From contig CP090852.1 of assembly GCA_041879415.1 (NCBI GenBank), forward strand, positions 744,001-808,000: a stretch of DNA of 64,000 nt. Direction: 5' to 3'. Shown here one piece after another: positions 17,360 to 25,653 of the stretch (its first letter is position 1; each line of letters opens with the position of its first letter). A program made the translations under genes and the position numbers. The notes under the pieces were generated by a model, which did not search any database, was not told the DNA's origin, and worked only from the letters and a program-made list of their open reading frames with translations. The DNA comes from Vibrio chagasii (GTDB lineage: Bacteria; Pseudomonadota; Gammaproteobacteria; Enterobacterales; Vibrionaceae).

Positions 17360-17769
17360 TTAAAACGCCAAACTCGTCCCATACGCAGAGCCTAACTCCA
17401 GACTTAACGCCGCTGCTCGACATCATTTTTATCGTGATGGTTTTTCTACTACTTACGGCTTCAGTAAAGCTGGAGTCACTTGAAGTTGACCTACCCAGTT
17501 CAGACGTCAAAAACGTTTCAGAGGTCCACAAAGATTCGATTAGCGTCAATATCTTAGACCATGAACCATACTGGGCTATCAACGGGAAAGAGTACATTGA
17601 CTGGGAAAACTTCAAGATCGCCTTGCTCGAAGAGACAGGCTCAACGGATAAAAAGCCAATCATTATCGGGGCCGATAAAGCTGCCAACGTTGAGAACTTA
17701 GTGAAACTTCTGTCTTTCCTTCAAGAAAACGGAATTCCTGCGACTCAGTTGCTCACTGACGATAACTAG
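17356..17769 (+). CDS. exbD1: ExbD1 motor subunit
   Basis: A 137-residue ExbD/TolR protein. It has a short cytosolic N-terminus, one membrane helix (about 22-40) beginning with the functional aspartate in LTPLLDIIFIVMVFLLL, and a periplasmic domain. Translation overlaps exbB (ATGA). A 164-base gap with a TTGGTC/GACCAA hairpin (about 17808-17828) separates it from hutB. This gap could allow partial termination between the energy-transducing and ABC-transporter halves of the operon. Confidence 0.95.
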   Translation: MIKTPNSSHTQSLTPDLTPLLDIIFIVMVFLLLTASVKLESLEVDLPSSDVKNVSEVHKDSISVNILDHEPYWAINGKEYIDWENFKIALLEETGSTDKKPIIIGADKAANVENLVKLLSFLQENGIPATQLLTDDN

Positions 17770-17933
17770 AAAACACGACAGTTAGAACAAACCAATATTC
17801 AGAGGGCTTGGTCCTTGGTTACTAAGACCAAACAGCCGGAGCCGAGTCTCTCTATTGATTAGAAACTCACAATGCGAACGGACTGCTCACTGAGAATCTT
17901 CGCGATACAAAAAGACAGTATAAAGACATTATT

Positions 17934-18824
17934 ATGAACAATTTAAACGTGCTCAATAAACTAAAGACCAAGACTTCTCTCTTTTCATTGGCAGCAATGA
18001 GCTTGGCTCTTAGTGCACCAACCGCAATGGCTAACGACATTGAACAACCGCGAATCATCAGTGCTGGCAGCGCCGTTACAGAATTGGTTTTAGCGCTTGG
18101 CGCAGAAGAACAATTGGTTGGCATTGATGTGACCAGTCGTTTCCCTCAATCTGAAAAACTGCCTAAGATCGGCTACCACAGAAACCTATCTGCTGAAGGT
18201 TTGCTTGCTCTAGAGCCAACCACACTGATTGGTTCTGATGAGATGGGACCGGACAACGCAATCTCTCAACTGAAATCTGCGGGCGTCGATGTCGAAATCG
18301 TTAACACTGAGGCTAACGTGGAAGGGCTACTAAAACGTATCGACCAAATCGCAAAGATCACACACACTGAAGATCACTCACAGCAAGTTAAAGCCGATGT
18401 GAATCAAAAGATTGCAGCACTTAAAGCCAATCAAGTACCAAATAACCAAGCCAAGAAAGTACTGTTCCTATTGCTGCACGAAGGTCGTCCTGCCAACGTA
18501 GCGGGTGGTGAAACGTCACCAAATGCAATCATTGAATTGGCTGGCGGTATCAACCCAGCAGCTCAAAGCCTTACATCTTACAAACCATTATCAATGGAAT
18601 CGCTTGTCGAGATGCAACCTGATGTCATTTTAGTGAGTGGCCGCAGTTACCAAAAAATGGGCGGCGCTGATGCGATTCTTAAGTCGTTACCTATGTTAGC
18701 GGCAACCCCTGCAGGCATGAACAAGCAAATCATCACTGTAAATGGCAGCGCTTTAGTGGGCGGACTTGGTCTGGAAAGCCTTTCTGAAGCGAAGCGACTA
18801 AACGCACTTATCTATCCGCTATAA
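17934..18824 (+). CDS. hutB: HutB periplasmic haem-binding protein
   Basis: A 296-residue class III solute-binding protein with a signal peptide ending in SAPTAMA (about residue 33) and the HmuT/PhuT-type pattern GSAVTELVLALG. Y81 in GYHRNLSAEG aligns with the haem-ligand tyrosine of HmuT/PhuT. It captures haem in the periplasm and passes it to HutCD. A hairpin separates it from hutC. Confidence 0.94.
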   Translation: MNNLNVLNKLKTKTSLFSLAAMSLALSAPTAMANDIEQPRIISAGSAVTELVLALGAEEQLVGIDVTSRFPQSEKLPKIGYHRNLSAEGLLALEPTTLIGSDEMGPDNAISQLKSAGVDVEIVNTEANVEGLLKRIDQIAKITHTEDHSQQVKADVNQKIAALKANQVPNNQAKKVLFLLLHEGRPANVAGGETSPNAIIELAGGINPAAQSLTSYKPLSMESLVEMQPDVILVSGRSYQKMGGADAILKSLPMLAATPAGMNKQIITVNGSALVGGLGLESLSEAKRLNALIYPL

Positions 18825-18862
18825 CTCGACTACCTATTCCAACTATTGCTATAGCCTAGCTC

Positions 18863-18895
18863 CATCACCAATCCTTTAGAACCATGTTGGTGATG
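18863..18895 (+). other. Intercistronic hairpin between hutB and hutC
   Basis: CATCACCAA (18863-18871) and TTGGTGATG (18887-18895) pair perfectly with a 15-base loop. The flanks AGCT/AGCT extend the stem past one mismatch. It is followed by TTTCT rather than a strong T-run, which suits partial termination or protection of hutB mRNA. Confidence 0.55.
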
Positions 18896-18930
18896 AGCTT
18901 TCTGGCTAGTAATAGACATAGAGGCCCTTT

Positions 18931-19968
18931 ATGTTGCTACGATCCGTCCCCCTAAAAACAACGATGTTAGGCCTAGGTACAACCCTAGCCTTTGTCGCGC
19001 TGTACTCAATCACTGTTGGGCCAATGAATATTAGTTTAATGGACAGCGCAACGAGCTTAATTCGTCCAAACAATGACTTAGCGCCTCACATCAATTTAGT
19101 CATTCAAGAAATACGACTGCCTAGAACCATACTATGCATGCTAATTGGTGCCATTCTCGCACTATGCGGTGCCGTCATGCAGGGGCTATTCCGTAACCCA
19201 CTGGCTGAGCCTGGCATCATTGGCGTGTCTGCCGGTGCGGCCTTAGGGGCTGCACTAGCTATCGTTCTGTTCTCTGAGCTTTCACTTCAATATCCGGCAT
19301 TCATGAACTTTGCCGCAGTACCTGTATTTGCTTTTTTGGGTGGCGCTCTAACCACATTACTGGTTTACAAACTTGGTACTGGCAAGTTCGGAACTTCAGT
19401 AACTATCATGCTGTTAGCGGGTGTCGCAATCAGCGCACTTTCAGGTGCAGGGATAGGCTTCTTAAACTTCATCGCTGATGATCAAATGCTGCGTGACCTT
19501 TCGCTATGGTCGATGGGCTCATTAGCTGGCGCTAAATGGTCGGGGATTATACTTGCTGCAATTACGCTCGTTGGACTGTTCGTCATTTTTTACCGACAAG
19601 CGATGTCTCTGAATGCCCTACTCCTAGGTGAATCAGAAGCGCAACACCTGGGTATTCCAGTTCAAAAACTTAAACGACAGCTTATTCTGCTGACAGCAGC
19701 GGGTGTGGGTATCACGGTAAGCCTATCTGGCATGATTGGTTTTATCGGACTGGTTATCCCACATTTAGGTCGCATGTTAGCGGGTCCTGATCATCGAGTT
19801 CTGTTGCCTTTATCAGCGGTACTAGGCGCACTACTGTTAACAGCGGCAGACATGTTCTCACGCGTTGCTCTTGCCCCAGCAGAACTACCAGTAGGTATTG
19901 TCACTGCGATTATTGGCGCGCCCTTCTTCTTGTACCTACTATTCCAACAGAAAGGGAGAATCCTTTAA
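18931..19968 (+). CDS. hutC: HutC haem ABC-transporter permease
   Basis: A 345-residue FecCD/BtuC-family permease with about ten membrane helices. It carries the hallmarks LPRTILCMLIGAILALCGAVMQGLFRNPLAEPGIIGVSAGAALGA and, near the end, GFIGLVIPHLGRMLAGPDHR. It forms the inner-membrane channel for haem. GAGG lies before the ATG, and the stop overlaps the hutD start by one base. Confidence 0.95.
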   Translation: MLLRSVPLKTTMLGLGTTLAFVALYSITVGPMNISLMDSATSLIRPNNDLAPHINLVIQEIRLPRTILCMLIGAILALCGAVMQGLFRNPLAEPGIIGVSAGAALGAALAIVLFSELSLQYPAFMNFAAVPVFAFLGGALTTLLVYKLGTGKFGTSVTIMLLAGVAISALSGAGIGFLNFIADDQMLRDLSLWSMGSLAGAKWSGIILAAITLVGLFVIFYRQAMSLNALLLGESEAQHLGIPVQKLKRQLILLTAAGVGITVSLSGMIGFIGLVIPHLGRMLAGPDHRVLLPLSAVLGALLLTAADMFSRVALAPAELPVGIVTAIIGAPFFLYLLFQQKGRIL

Positions 19969-20750
19969 TGTTTCCTGCAGCGTTAAAAGCGACCGATATT
20001 GAAGTAAAGTTCGGCAGCAAAAAGATACTAGATAGCGTATCCATAGAGATTGAAGCAGGAAAGGTCACCACGCTGCTTGGCCCAAATGGAGCAGGCAAAA
20101 GCACACTACTCAAAGCCTTGTGCAAAGAGATATCCAGTAGTGGTGACATTCAGTACTTTGGGCATGCTAAAGACAAATGGCCTTCACACAAGTTGGCTAA
20201 ACATCTGGCTATGCTTCCTCAACACAGTACGTTAACTTTCCCGTTTCTGGCGCACGAAGTTGTTGAACTTGGTGGTATTCCACTGCAAGAGTCAAATAAG
20301 ACGCTGACCAACATCGCGAACCAAAAGATGGACATCGCCGATGTATCTCACTTAGGAGAGAGGCTTTATCCCTCTCTTTCCGGTGGTGAAAAGCAGAGAG
20401 TTCACTTGGCTCGAGTACTCACTCAACTCCACCACTCTGGCGACCAATGCATCTTGATGCTTGATGAACCCACCTCTGCATTGGATCTTGCCCACCAGCA
20501 CAACACGCTAAAGATCGCGAGAGAACTTGCAGACAATCATAATGCAGCCGTTATCGTGGTGTTGCACGATCTAAACTTAGCGGCTCAGTATTCCGACCGA
20601 TTGGTGGTATTGAAAGATGGTAATTTAGTGTGTGATGGCAGCCCTTGGGAAGCGCTCAAGCCGTCAATGATTGAAGATGTTTATGGATATAAAAGCATCG
20701 TAGAAAAGCACCCGACGATGAGCTTTCCTCAGGTACACCCAGCACAATAA
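19968..20750 (+). CDS. hutD: HutD haem ABC-transporter ATPase
   Basis: A 260-residue ABC ATPase with Walker A GPNGAGKST (about 39-47), the signature LSGGEKQRV, Walker B CILMLDEPTSALD and switch histidine in VIVVLHDLNLAA. It is of the HmuV type and powers HutC. It is the last gene of the operon, which ends at a strong terminator 63 bases on. Confidence 0.95.
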   Translation: MFPAALKATDIEVKFGSKKILDSVSIEIEAGKVTTLLGPNGAGKSTLLKALCKEISSSGDIQYFGHAKDKWPSHKLAKHLAMLPQHSTLTFPFLAHEVVELGGIPLQESNKTLTNIANQKMDIADVSHLGERLYPSLSGGEKQRVHLARVLTQLHHSGDQCILMLDEPTSALDLAHQHNTLKIARELADNHNAAVIVVLHDLNLAAQYSDRLVVLKDGNLVCDGSPWEALKPSMIEDVYGYKSIVEKHPTMSFPQVHPAQ

Positions 20751-20812
20751 ATTCAATTTAGATCCTGCTCATTTTTAGCACCCGCCACTAATGACAATTA
20801 AATCACTATAAG

Positions 20813-20837
20813 CCTCGATTTTATCGAGGTTTTTTTA
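20813..20837 (+). terminator. Terminator of the hut transport operon
   Basis: CCTCGAT-TTT-ATCGAGG is a perfect 7-base stem followed by TTTTTTTATT. Confidence 0.92.
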
Positions 20838-21101
20838 TTGGCTCATAGCCTCTCTCTCGCCTTAAACTTAATTTTACCAGTAACCATAGCAATGCTCCCA
20901 AAACGTCTCACCTCGAGCCTTTGAGGCGCTAGAAATGAACATTATCAGTAGACACTCGCCAAGTTAGATTGAAAAAGATGAGCACAAGGCAAATGTAAGC
21001 CTATAAAAAGAAAAGAAATATCGCTATTAGAGACGCGAATAAACGAGCTGCTTTAGAGAGTGACAAAAGAAAAGAAGTGACAGATATCAGACGATAGGCA
21101 C

Positions 21102-21124
21102 AAAAAAAGCTCCCTCAGGAGCTT
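21102..21124 (-). terminator. Terminator of luxT
   Basis: AAGCTCC-CTCA-GGAGCTT is a perfect 7-base stem. On the minus strand it is followed by a run of T residues. The 20838-21101 stretch between the two terminators holds no recognised gene. Confidence 0.85.
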
Positions 21125-21141
21125 CTTTTAGTACGTATTGA

Positions 21142-21603
21142 TTATTGGCTCATACGAATCAGTGATTTACCAATCAACCACTCAAGTTCTTTACCGCTTG
21201 TATCACCAAACTGAGTCTCAGTTAGCTTGTAAAGACGATCAATACCGTTTGCCGCAAATTCGTGTGCGTTTTCAGCTGTAACGATATGGTGGAAAAGTAA
21301 ACGTAAGATTGCTAGGAACTCAGCGTCTTCAAGCGCTTTAACCCAGCTAGCTGAAAATGCATCAAGACCATTTTCGAAATCAATGTGCTCCATGAACATC
21401 TTGAAGATTCGACCGTCTAGAGCAGCTGTGAAATCTGTTTTCTTTGGAAAGTGGTGGCTTATACCTGTACGAGAAACGCCCGTTTGCTGACTCAACGTCG
21501 TGTATGACATCTTGTCGTAACCCAACCTTAGTAACTGGTCTACAACGGCATCCATAATCTTCTGGATTGTGATTTCTGTATCTTCTTTACTACGCTTTGG
21601 CAT
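21142..21603 (-). CDS. luxT: LuxT/SwrT-type TetR-family regulator
   Basis: A 153-residue TetR-family protein. Its N-terminal helix-turn-helix region is SYTTLSQQTGVSRTGISHHFPKKTDFTAAL (about 33-62). The sequence and length match the LuxT (V. harveyi) and SwrT (V. parahaemolyticus) group as I recall it. LuxT is known to act in the quorum-sensing/luminescence circuit and SwrT in swarming control. It lies next to hutD, as the homologue does in V. cholerae. It has its own long (530-base) upstream region and its own terminator. The C-terminal ligand domain is shorter than in most TetR proteins. Confidence 0.85.
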   Translation of the reverse strand: MPKRSKEDTEITIQKIMDAVVDQLLRLGYDKMSYTTLSQQTGVSRTGISHHFPKKTDFTAALDGRIFKMFMEHIDFENGLDAFSASWVKALEDAEFLAILRLLFHHIVTAENAHEFAANGIDRLYKLTETQFGDTSGKELEWLIGKSLIRMSQ

Positions 21604-22133
21604 ATTCAGGCTCTTCTCTTTGTAAATCCATCTAACTCAATAAAATGAAGTCAGAATGAAAATTGTTATCAGCATTATGTGAGCAAGGCATTTTTTCGCA
21701 AGTATTTCCATTAAAATACCCGCCAGTACTTCGCATAAACAACTTTACAGTGCTGCCTCTTTGGGCACTTTGTCTAATTATTCTTCGAAAGTAACCTTAC
21801 CGCTCTAAGTGGTTAATCTAAAATAACTACTTAGAATATCAAATACCCAACAATAAATTCATTGTATAAATACCTATCAAGCAATAGATAGTCTTATAAA
21901 ATTAGTCACGACGCAACTAACTGAATGATATTCTAACAAATTAATGACACTGCTTTTCAACAAAACATGAGATAGATCACATACATATTTGTCGGCGCGA
22001 ATGTACATATTCATTTAATCCCACAACAAACAACATAGCATACCAGTGCGAATTAGTTCAAAGATTTTAATTTTTGTAGATACAGTTCAAATTGCTCGTT
22101 AGAATAACCTCAGATTTTGTAAGAGGATTATTT
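21604..22133. other. Long intergenic region between luxT and the YfcZ/YiiS-like gene
   Basis: 530 bases without a recognised gene. It is AT-rich and holds the divergent promoters. The only site I can support is a CRP-like half-palindrome at 21963-21984. I looked for a Qrr-like small RNA and saw no match to its conserved core. Confidence 0.6.
21963..21984. promoter_or_regulatory. CRP-like site
   Basis: CATGA-GATAGA-TCACA matches the CRP consensus TGTGA-N6-TCACA perfectly in the right half and at 3 of 5 positions in the left. It lies about 150 bases upstream of the YfcZ/YiiS-like start. Confidence 0.45.
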
Positions 22134-22433
22134 ATGAGCCAAGATATGGGTAACAACGACGTATGTGAAGCTTGCGGCTGTGCAGGCGAAATCGGGTTCA
22201 TCATTAAAGAAGGTGACGATGTTGCTGAAGTAACTGTATACGGCAACTCGAAAGCACTAATTGAAGCTGAATTTGCAAAGTACGTAGAGCTAGCAAAGCA
22301 AGTGTCTAGCAATGTTGAGTATGAAGCGTCAGAAATGACCGAAGAAAGTACTGAATTGCATGCACGCTTCAAGTTCGAAGTAAGCGCAGAAAAGATTATT
22401 TTCGAACTTAAGACTCGCTCTCTAGCGCGTTAA
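22134..22433 (+). CDS. YfcZ/YiiS (DUF406) family small protein
   Basis: A 99-residue cytosolic protein (MSQDMGNNDVCEACGCAGE...) with the N-terminal CEACGCAGE cysteine cluster, a VTVYG strand and a C-terminal FELKTRSL, as in the YfcZ/YiiS family (DUF406), whose role is unknown. The frame is open from 22092, but AAGAGGA lies just upstream of the ATG at 22134, which gives the family-length product. A strong terminator follows 26 bases after the stop. Confidence 0.85.
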   Translation: MSQDMGNNDVCEACGCAGEIGFIIKEGDDVAEVTVYGNSKALIEAEFAKYVELAKQVSSNVEYEASEMTEESTELHARFKFEVSAEKIIFELKTRSLAR

Positions 22434-22459
22434 TATAAGCATTTATGCTCCTATATAAA

Positions 22460-22486
22460 GACGAGTTAAATTACTCGTCTTTTTTT
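22460..22486 (+). terminator. Terminator of the DUF406 gene, overlapping the 3' end of the convergent gene
   Basis: GACGAGT (22460-22466) pairs with ACTCGTC (22473-22479), followed by TTTTTTTTATTT. The right arm and T-run are the last codons (Lys-Lys-Asp-Glu and the stop) of the DUF1496 gene on the other strand. Confidence 0.85.
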
Positions 22487-22752
22487 ATTTGTATCCAAGC
22501 AAGTGCGCCATTCGTTTCAAAATCGTTTTCCGCAGCACATTGAATCACAACACCAGAGACTTCGAGCACCGCTCCAATGCTGTATGCCTTGTCATCGTAA
22601 TAACAAACTCGTTGCTGTTGACCACTTTGAGTAACCACCACCGCAGCTTTCCCCGGTGTTGAAATTACTTTGTTCGCACTAGCAGGCATTGAGCAAAAAA
22701 TTGCACTTGCTACCAAAACGCTCTTAACTATTTGTATATTTACTCTAGTCAT
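22471..22752 (-). CDS. DUF1496 family exported small protein
   Basis: A 93-residue protein with a signal peptide (IVKSVLVASAIFCSMPASA) and a mature part containing RVCYYDDKAYSIGAVLEVSGVVIQC, the recognisable core of DUF1496, with two cysteines that probably pair. Function unknown. The frame starts at 22767, but ATG 22752 (MTRVNIQ) has AGGT six bases upstream and gives a normal signal peptide. It is convergent with the DUF406 gene, with the stop inside that gene's terminator. Confidence 0.75.
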   Translation of the reverse strand: MTRVNIQIVKSVLVASAIFCSMPASANKVISTPGKAAVVVTQSGQQQRVCYYDDKAYSIGAVLEVSGVVIQCAAENDFETNGALAWIQIKKDE

Positions 22753-22889
22753 CCATTTACCTGCCATTGTCGTTTAATTTCTGATTAGCCAAACGATTTC
22801 TATTTTATCTACCGCCAAATGGGTAAAACACTATGCGAGAATAATTTTTCCATTATAGTGTTAGCGTCTATCGTAATAAGAAGCCTGTT

Positions 22890-23489
22890 ATGCTCAGAAT
22901 AATTGCACTTATTATTGGTTCTTTAACCATAACAAATGTCAGTGCAGAACCAATCGATCACTATCAAATATTGAACCATCTGGACAATTACGGAAACTTA
23001 TATCTCCGAAATAAGCCTTACACAGCGCTTCCAACTGGTTTAGTGGTCGATGGTAATCTTAATATCGAAAACACCCCGATCACACGTTTGCCTAAAGGGC
23101 TTGATGTTAACGGTAGCCTCAAGGCTTCTAATAGTCAGCTAACCAGAGTAGCAAGTGGTGTAAAAATCAAAGGCTACGCCGACTTCATGGGTAGCAAAAT
23201 CACCAGCTGGCCAAAAGGCGTCAGAGTCGGCGGGTTCATTAACTTCACTGACACCCCACTGCAAAGGCTGCCCAACGGCTTGCGAGTGAGAGGCGACCTT
23301 AGCGTGATTCGCACTCCTTTAACCGAACTGCCAAACGGCATTGTGATTGACGGTGACCTATATATCGGCGGCTCAGCAATTACTGCATTCCCAGAGACGA
23401 TGACGGTGAAAGGCAATATCTATTTAGGTGGCAACACAGTCACGACTTGGCCAACAAATTTGGAACTGGGCGGTGCCGTGGCGCGCTAG
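22890..23489 (+). CDS. Exported protein made of eight 20-residue solenoid repeats
   Basis: A 199-residue protein with a signal peptide (about 1-19) followed by eight almost gapless 20-residue units of the type G-x-L-x-I-x-x-T-P-L-T-x-L-P-x-G-L-x-V-x. The units start at GNLYL, GNLNI, GSLKA, GYADF, GFINF, GDLSV, GDLYI and GNIYL. The pattern resembles bacterial leucine-rich repeats (LT-LP-GL) and should make a regular beta-solenoid. No catalytic residues are seen. It could be a binding or surface protein. It is monocistronic, ending at a bidirectional terminator. Confidence 0.75.
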   Translation: MLRIIALIIGSLTITNVSAEPIDHYQILNHLDNYGNLYLRNKPYTALPTGLVVDGNLNIENTPITRLPKGLDVNGSLKASNSQLTRVASGVKIKGYADFMGSKITSWPKGVRVGGFINFTDTPLQRLPNGLRVRGDLSVIRTPLTELPNGIVIDGDLYIGGSAITAFPETMTVKGNIYLGGNTVTTWPTNLELGGAVAR

Positions 23490-23540
23490 CCTTGCCTTTA
23501 ACTTTGCTCCTTTCCAACAAAAGTATAAGCAGAAAAACAA

Positions 23541-23565
23541 AAAAAGGAGCTCAAGGCTCCTTTTT
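23541..23565. terminator. Bidirectional terminator between convergent genes
   Basis: AAAAAGGAGC-TCAAG-GCTCCTTTTT is a perfect 10-base stem usable from both sides. Confidence 0.9.
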
Positions 23566-23593
23566 CAATTCAATCAATTAAGCGAAATGTTCG

Positions 23594-24712
23594 CTAACCA
23601 ATGTTCTTCACTGGGTTAGCATAGCTGTCGATCAAGTACTGGCGCGCACCTTTTGGTAACGTCGCTAACTTATCTTCGAACTCTTTCTTAACCGTAGCAG
23701 TGATCGAGTCATCTTCTTTCTCTGCCGCCAGTAGATTTACTGGGAACAGCTTGTAGTTATCATGGATCTGGCGATCAATCTCTTCAGCCAATGCTTCTGG
23801 AGTCTCAAAGTCTTGATCGATAACCTGACCAAAACCAACGTGAATGCGGCCTTTGTTGCCCACAATACCTTGGATAATGCTCTCAATATCTTCAAATTCG
23901 CCTTTTTCGTAGCTGCCGTTTACATCTTTTTCAAACAACTCGATCGCTTTCGCCGTATCACAAGGGTCATTTTCATATGAGATAGCAACAGGAACAATCT
24001 TCAGTGACTTCACGTATTCAGGGAATGCCACCTTCTGCTTGCGTCCTTCAACATGGAACATTTTAAGGATTGCAGGATCAGTGAAATCATTACCGTCTTT
24101 TGCGCGGCCTTCTTTCTGAGCGATCCAGATAGAGTTACCGGTGTCTAAAGAGTGCTTAATGTAAGAAGAGAGCTGGCCTAACGCTTTCATCATTTCACGC
24201 GGCCCTTTAAGAGAGCGCTTAACGATAAAGCTCTTATTCAGGCGCATCAGTTCTGTCGCACACGGCTTCTTCAGAAGGTTATCACCAATCGCAATGCGAC
24301 AAGTTTGGTGATTTTGTTGATGCAATGCGTAGTTCACCAACGCCGGATCCATAGCAATGTCACGATGGTTTGATACAAACAAGTATGCTTGATTCACATC
24401 CAATGACTCTAAGCCTGTGTACGTCACACCGTTTGTGGTGTTCGCTAACGTGTCACGTAAGTACTTTTTCACTTCAATCTGAATGGATTCAACGCTAGTC
24501 AGCTTGCTCCACTTCATTTTTAAGTAAACACGTAGAATTGGGCTCATTAATGCTTGGAACCAAGCTGCGTGATTCGAAAAACGGTAGTTCAGAATCGCAC
24601 TGATGAATTCTTCATCATTAATAAGACGGTTTAGTGCCGCTGGAATTTCATCATCGCCGTAAGGACGAATATCAACATATGGATCGGTTGGAGAGGTCAT
24701 TTTTTCATTCAT
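23594..24712 (-). CDS. Glycerophospholipid acyltransferase-like protein (PlsC/PlsB superfamily)
   Basis: A 372-residue protein with the acyltransferase block VSNHRDIAMDPALVNY (about 112-127). Its histidine-aspartate spacing (HRDIAMD) is one residue longer than the classic HX4D but is seen in a distinct PlsC-like group. Later blocks include SFIVKR, IWIAQKEGRAKDG and VPVAISYENDPCD. It has no obvious transmembrane helix, only a hydrophobic helix near residues 50-65. It probably acylates a lysophospholipid or a related acceptor at the membrane. Start at 24712; an in-frame ATG four codons later is also possible. Confidence 0.75.
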   Translation of the reverse strand: MNEKMTSPTDPYVDIRPYGDDEIPAALNRLINDEEFISAILNYRFSNHAAWFQALMSPILRVYLKMKWSKLTSVESIQIEVKKYLRDTLANTTNGVTYTGLESLDVNQAYLFVSNHRDIAMDPALVNYALHQQNHQTCRIAIGDNLLKKPCATELMRLNKSFIVKRSLKGPREMMKALGQLSSYIKHSLDTGNSIWIAQKEGRAKDGNDFTDPAILKMFHVEGRKQKVAFPEYVKSLKIVPVAISYENDPCDTAKAIELFEKDVNGSYEKGEFEDIESIIQGIVGNKGRIHVGFGQVIDQDFETPEALAEEIDRQIHDNYKLFPVNLLAAEKEDDSITATVKKEFEDKLATLPKGARQYLIDSYANPVKNIG

Positions 24713-24832
24713 ATAATAAAAAGCTGGCTCATTCTACGCGTTGTTTTGACTTCTCGCAGCTACAGAGCCCATACTTTTGACAAGGTCAGACCAGAAACAG
24801 TGAAAATAGCCTGTTATTGTTGGCATTCTTTG

Positions 24833-24848
24833 AGATTAACGGTAATCT
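24833..24848. promoter_or_regulatory. Palindrome upstream of the AraC-like gene
   Basis: AGATTA-ACGG-TAATCT is a perfect 6-base inverted repeat with a 4-base spacer, 28 bases before the start codon, in the divergent promoter region shared with the acyltransferase gene. It may be an operator. Confidence 0.4.
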
Positions 24849-24875
24849 TGACGCCCCAAAATTAAGGTACTATCT

Positions 24876-25502
24876 ATGAACTTCGCTATTGAATATACAT
24901 CGGCTTACTTTTCACACCTGGTGATCACACCACGCAAGAAAGTACTAAAACATAGCCTTGTATCGGTTCAAAGTGGCTTGGTTTTGATCAAACTGGGTAA
25001 GCAGGAGTACGCCGTAGAACCTGGCCAAAGCGTTTGGATTCCATTTGACTGCTTAACTTCGTTGACTTACTTCCCTAACACTCAAGTTAGCCGTGTCGAT
25101 TTCTCTGTTCGACTGACGGATGCTTTCCCACGCCAAGCAGGTTACATCACGCAAACCAACCTCTCTTTGGCGTTGCTAGAGAAGCTAGAGCTTACTCACG
25201 ACCGAGCTTCCGGTGCTAACAATACCGAGCAAGCGTGCAAAGACATGCTTTCTGTACTCAAGCAAGAAGTGTTGGCATTCAAACCACTGCTTTGTGAAAG
25301 TGCGTTGTCTCAACGATTCAATCAGTGGAACATTGATGACTCTAATCTGCCACAAGAGCACACCTTAGTGATGGTAATGCGCGAGGCGAAGAAGCGCATG
25401 CAATCAGGCCAGAAGCGTGCTGCTGTGATCGATGACCTATTCTCGGGTAAAGAAGAAGAGTTTGAACAACTGTGTATGCTGGTGTTTGGTGACGACCTAT
25501 AG
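24876..25502 (+). CDS. AraC-like protein with reduced DNA-binding region
   Basis: A 208-residue protein. The first 90 residues form a cupin domain of the AraC kind (LVSVQSGLVLIKLGKQEYAVEPGQSVWIPFDC). The C-terminal 45 residues (MREAKKRMQSGQKRAAVIDDLFSGKEEEFEQLCMLVFGDD) resemble only the second helix-turn-helix and closing helix of AraC proteins. The first helix-turn-helix is not recognisable, and the protein is some 60 residues shorter than usual. It may be a regulator with altered DNA binding or a sensor partner. AAGG precedes the start, and a terminator follows. Confidence 0.65.
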   Translation: MNFAIEYTSAYFSHLVITPRKKVLKHSLVSVQSGLVLIKLGKQEYAVEPGQSVWIPFDCLTSLTYFPNTQVSRVDFSVRLTDAFPRQAGYITQTNLSLALLEKLELTHDRASGANNTEQACKDMLSVLKQEVLAFKPLLCESALSQRFNQWNIDDSNLPQEHTLVMVMREAKKRMQSGQKRAAVIDDLFSGKEEEFEQLCMLVFGDDL

Positions 25503-25551
25503 TCGCTAATAAGGCCTAATATCGCTGAGAAAAGCCAAAATTTAGATACTA

Positions 25552-25587
25552 AAAAGCCGCAAAAACTGAGTTTCTGCGGCTTTTTTA
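25552..25587 (+). terminator. Terminator of the AraC-like gene
   Basis: AAAAGCCGCA and TGCGGCTTTT form a perfect 10-base stem with a 13-base loop and a TTTTTT tail. Confidence 0.9.
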
Positions 25588-25653
25588 ATTCTTATTACTA
25601 ATTCAGGATAAATAAAAGCTAGATTTACAATCTTATAGAAGGATCGCGTTCGT

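Noticed and set aside
21604..22133. A Qrr small RNA in the long gap beside luxT
   Set aside because: The conserved Qrr core was not seen, nor a terminator hairpin with a T-run of the right kind.
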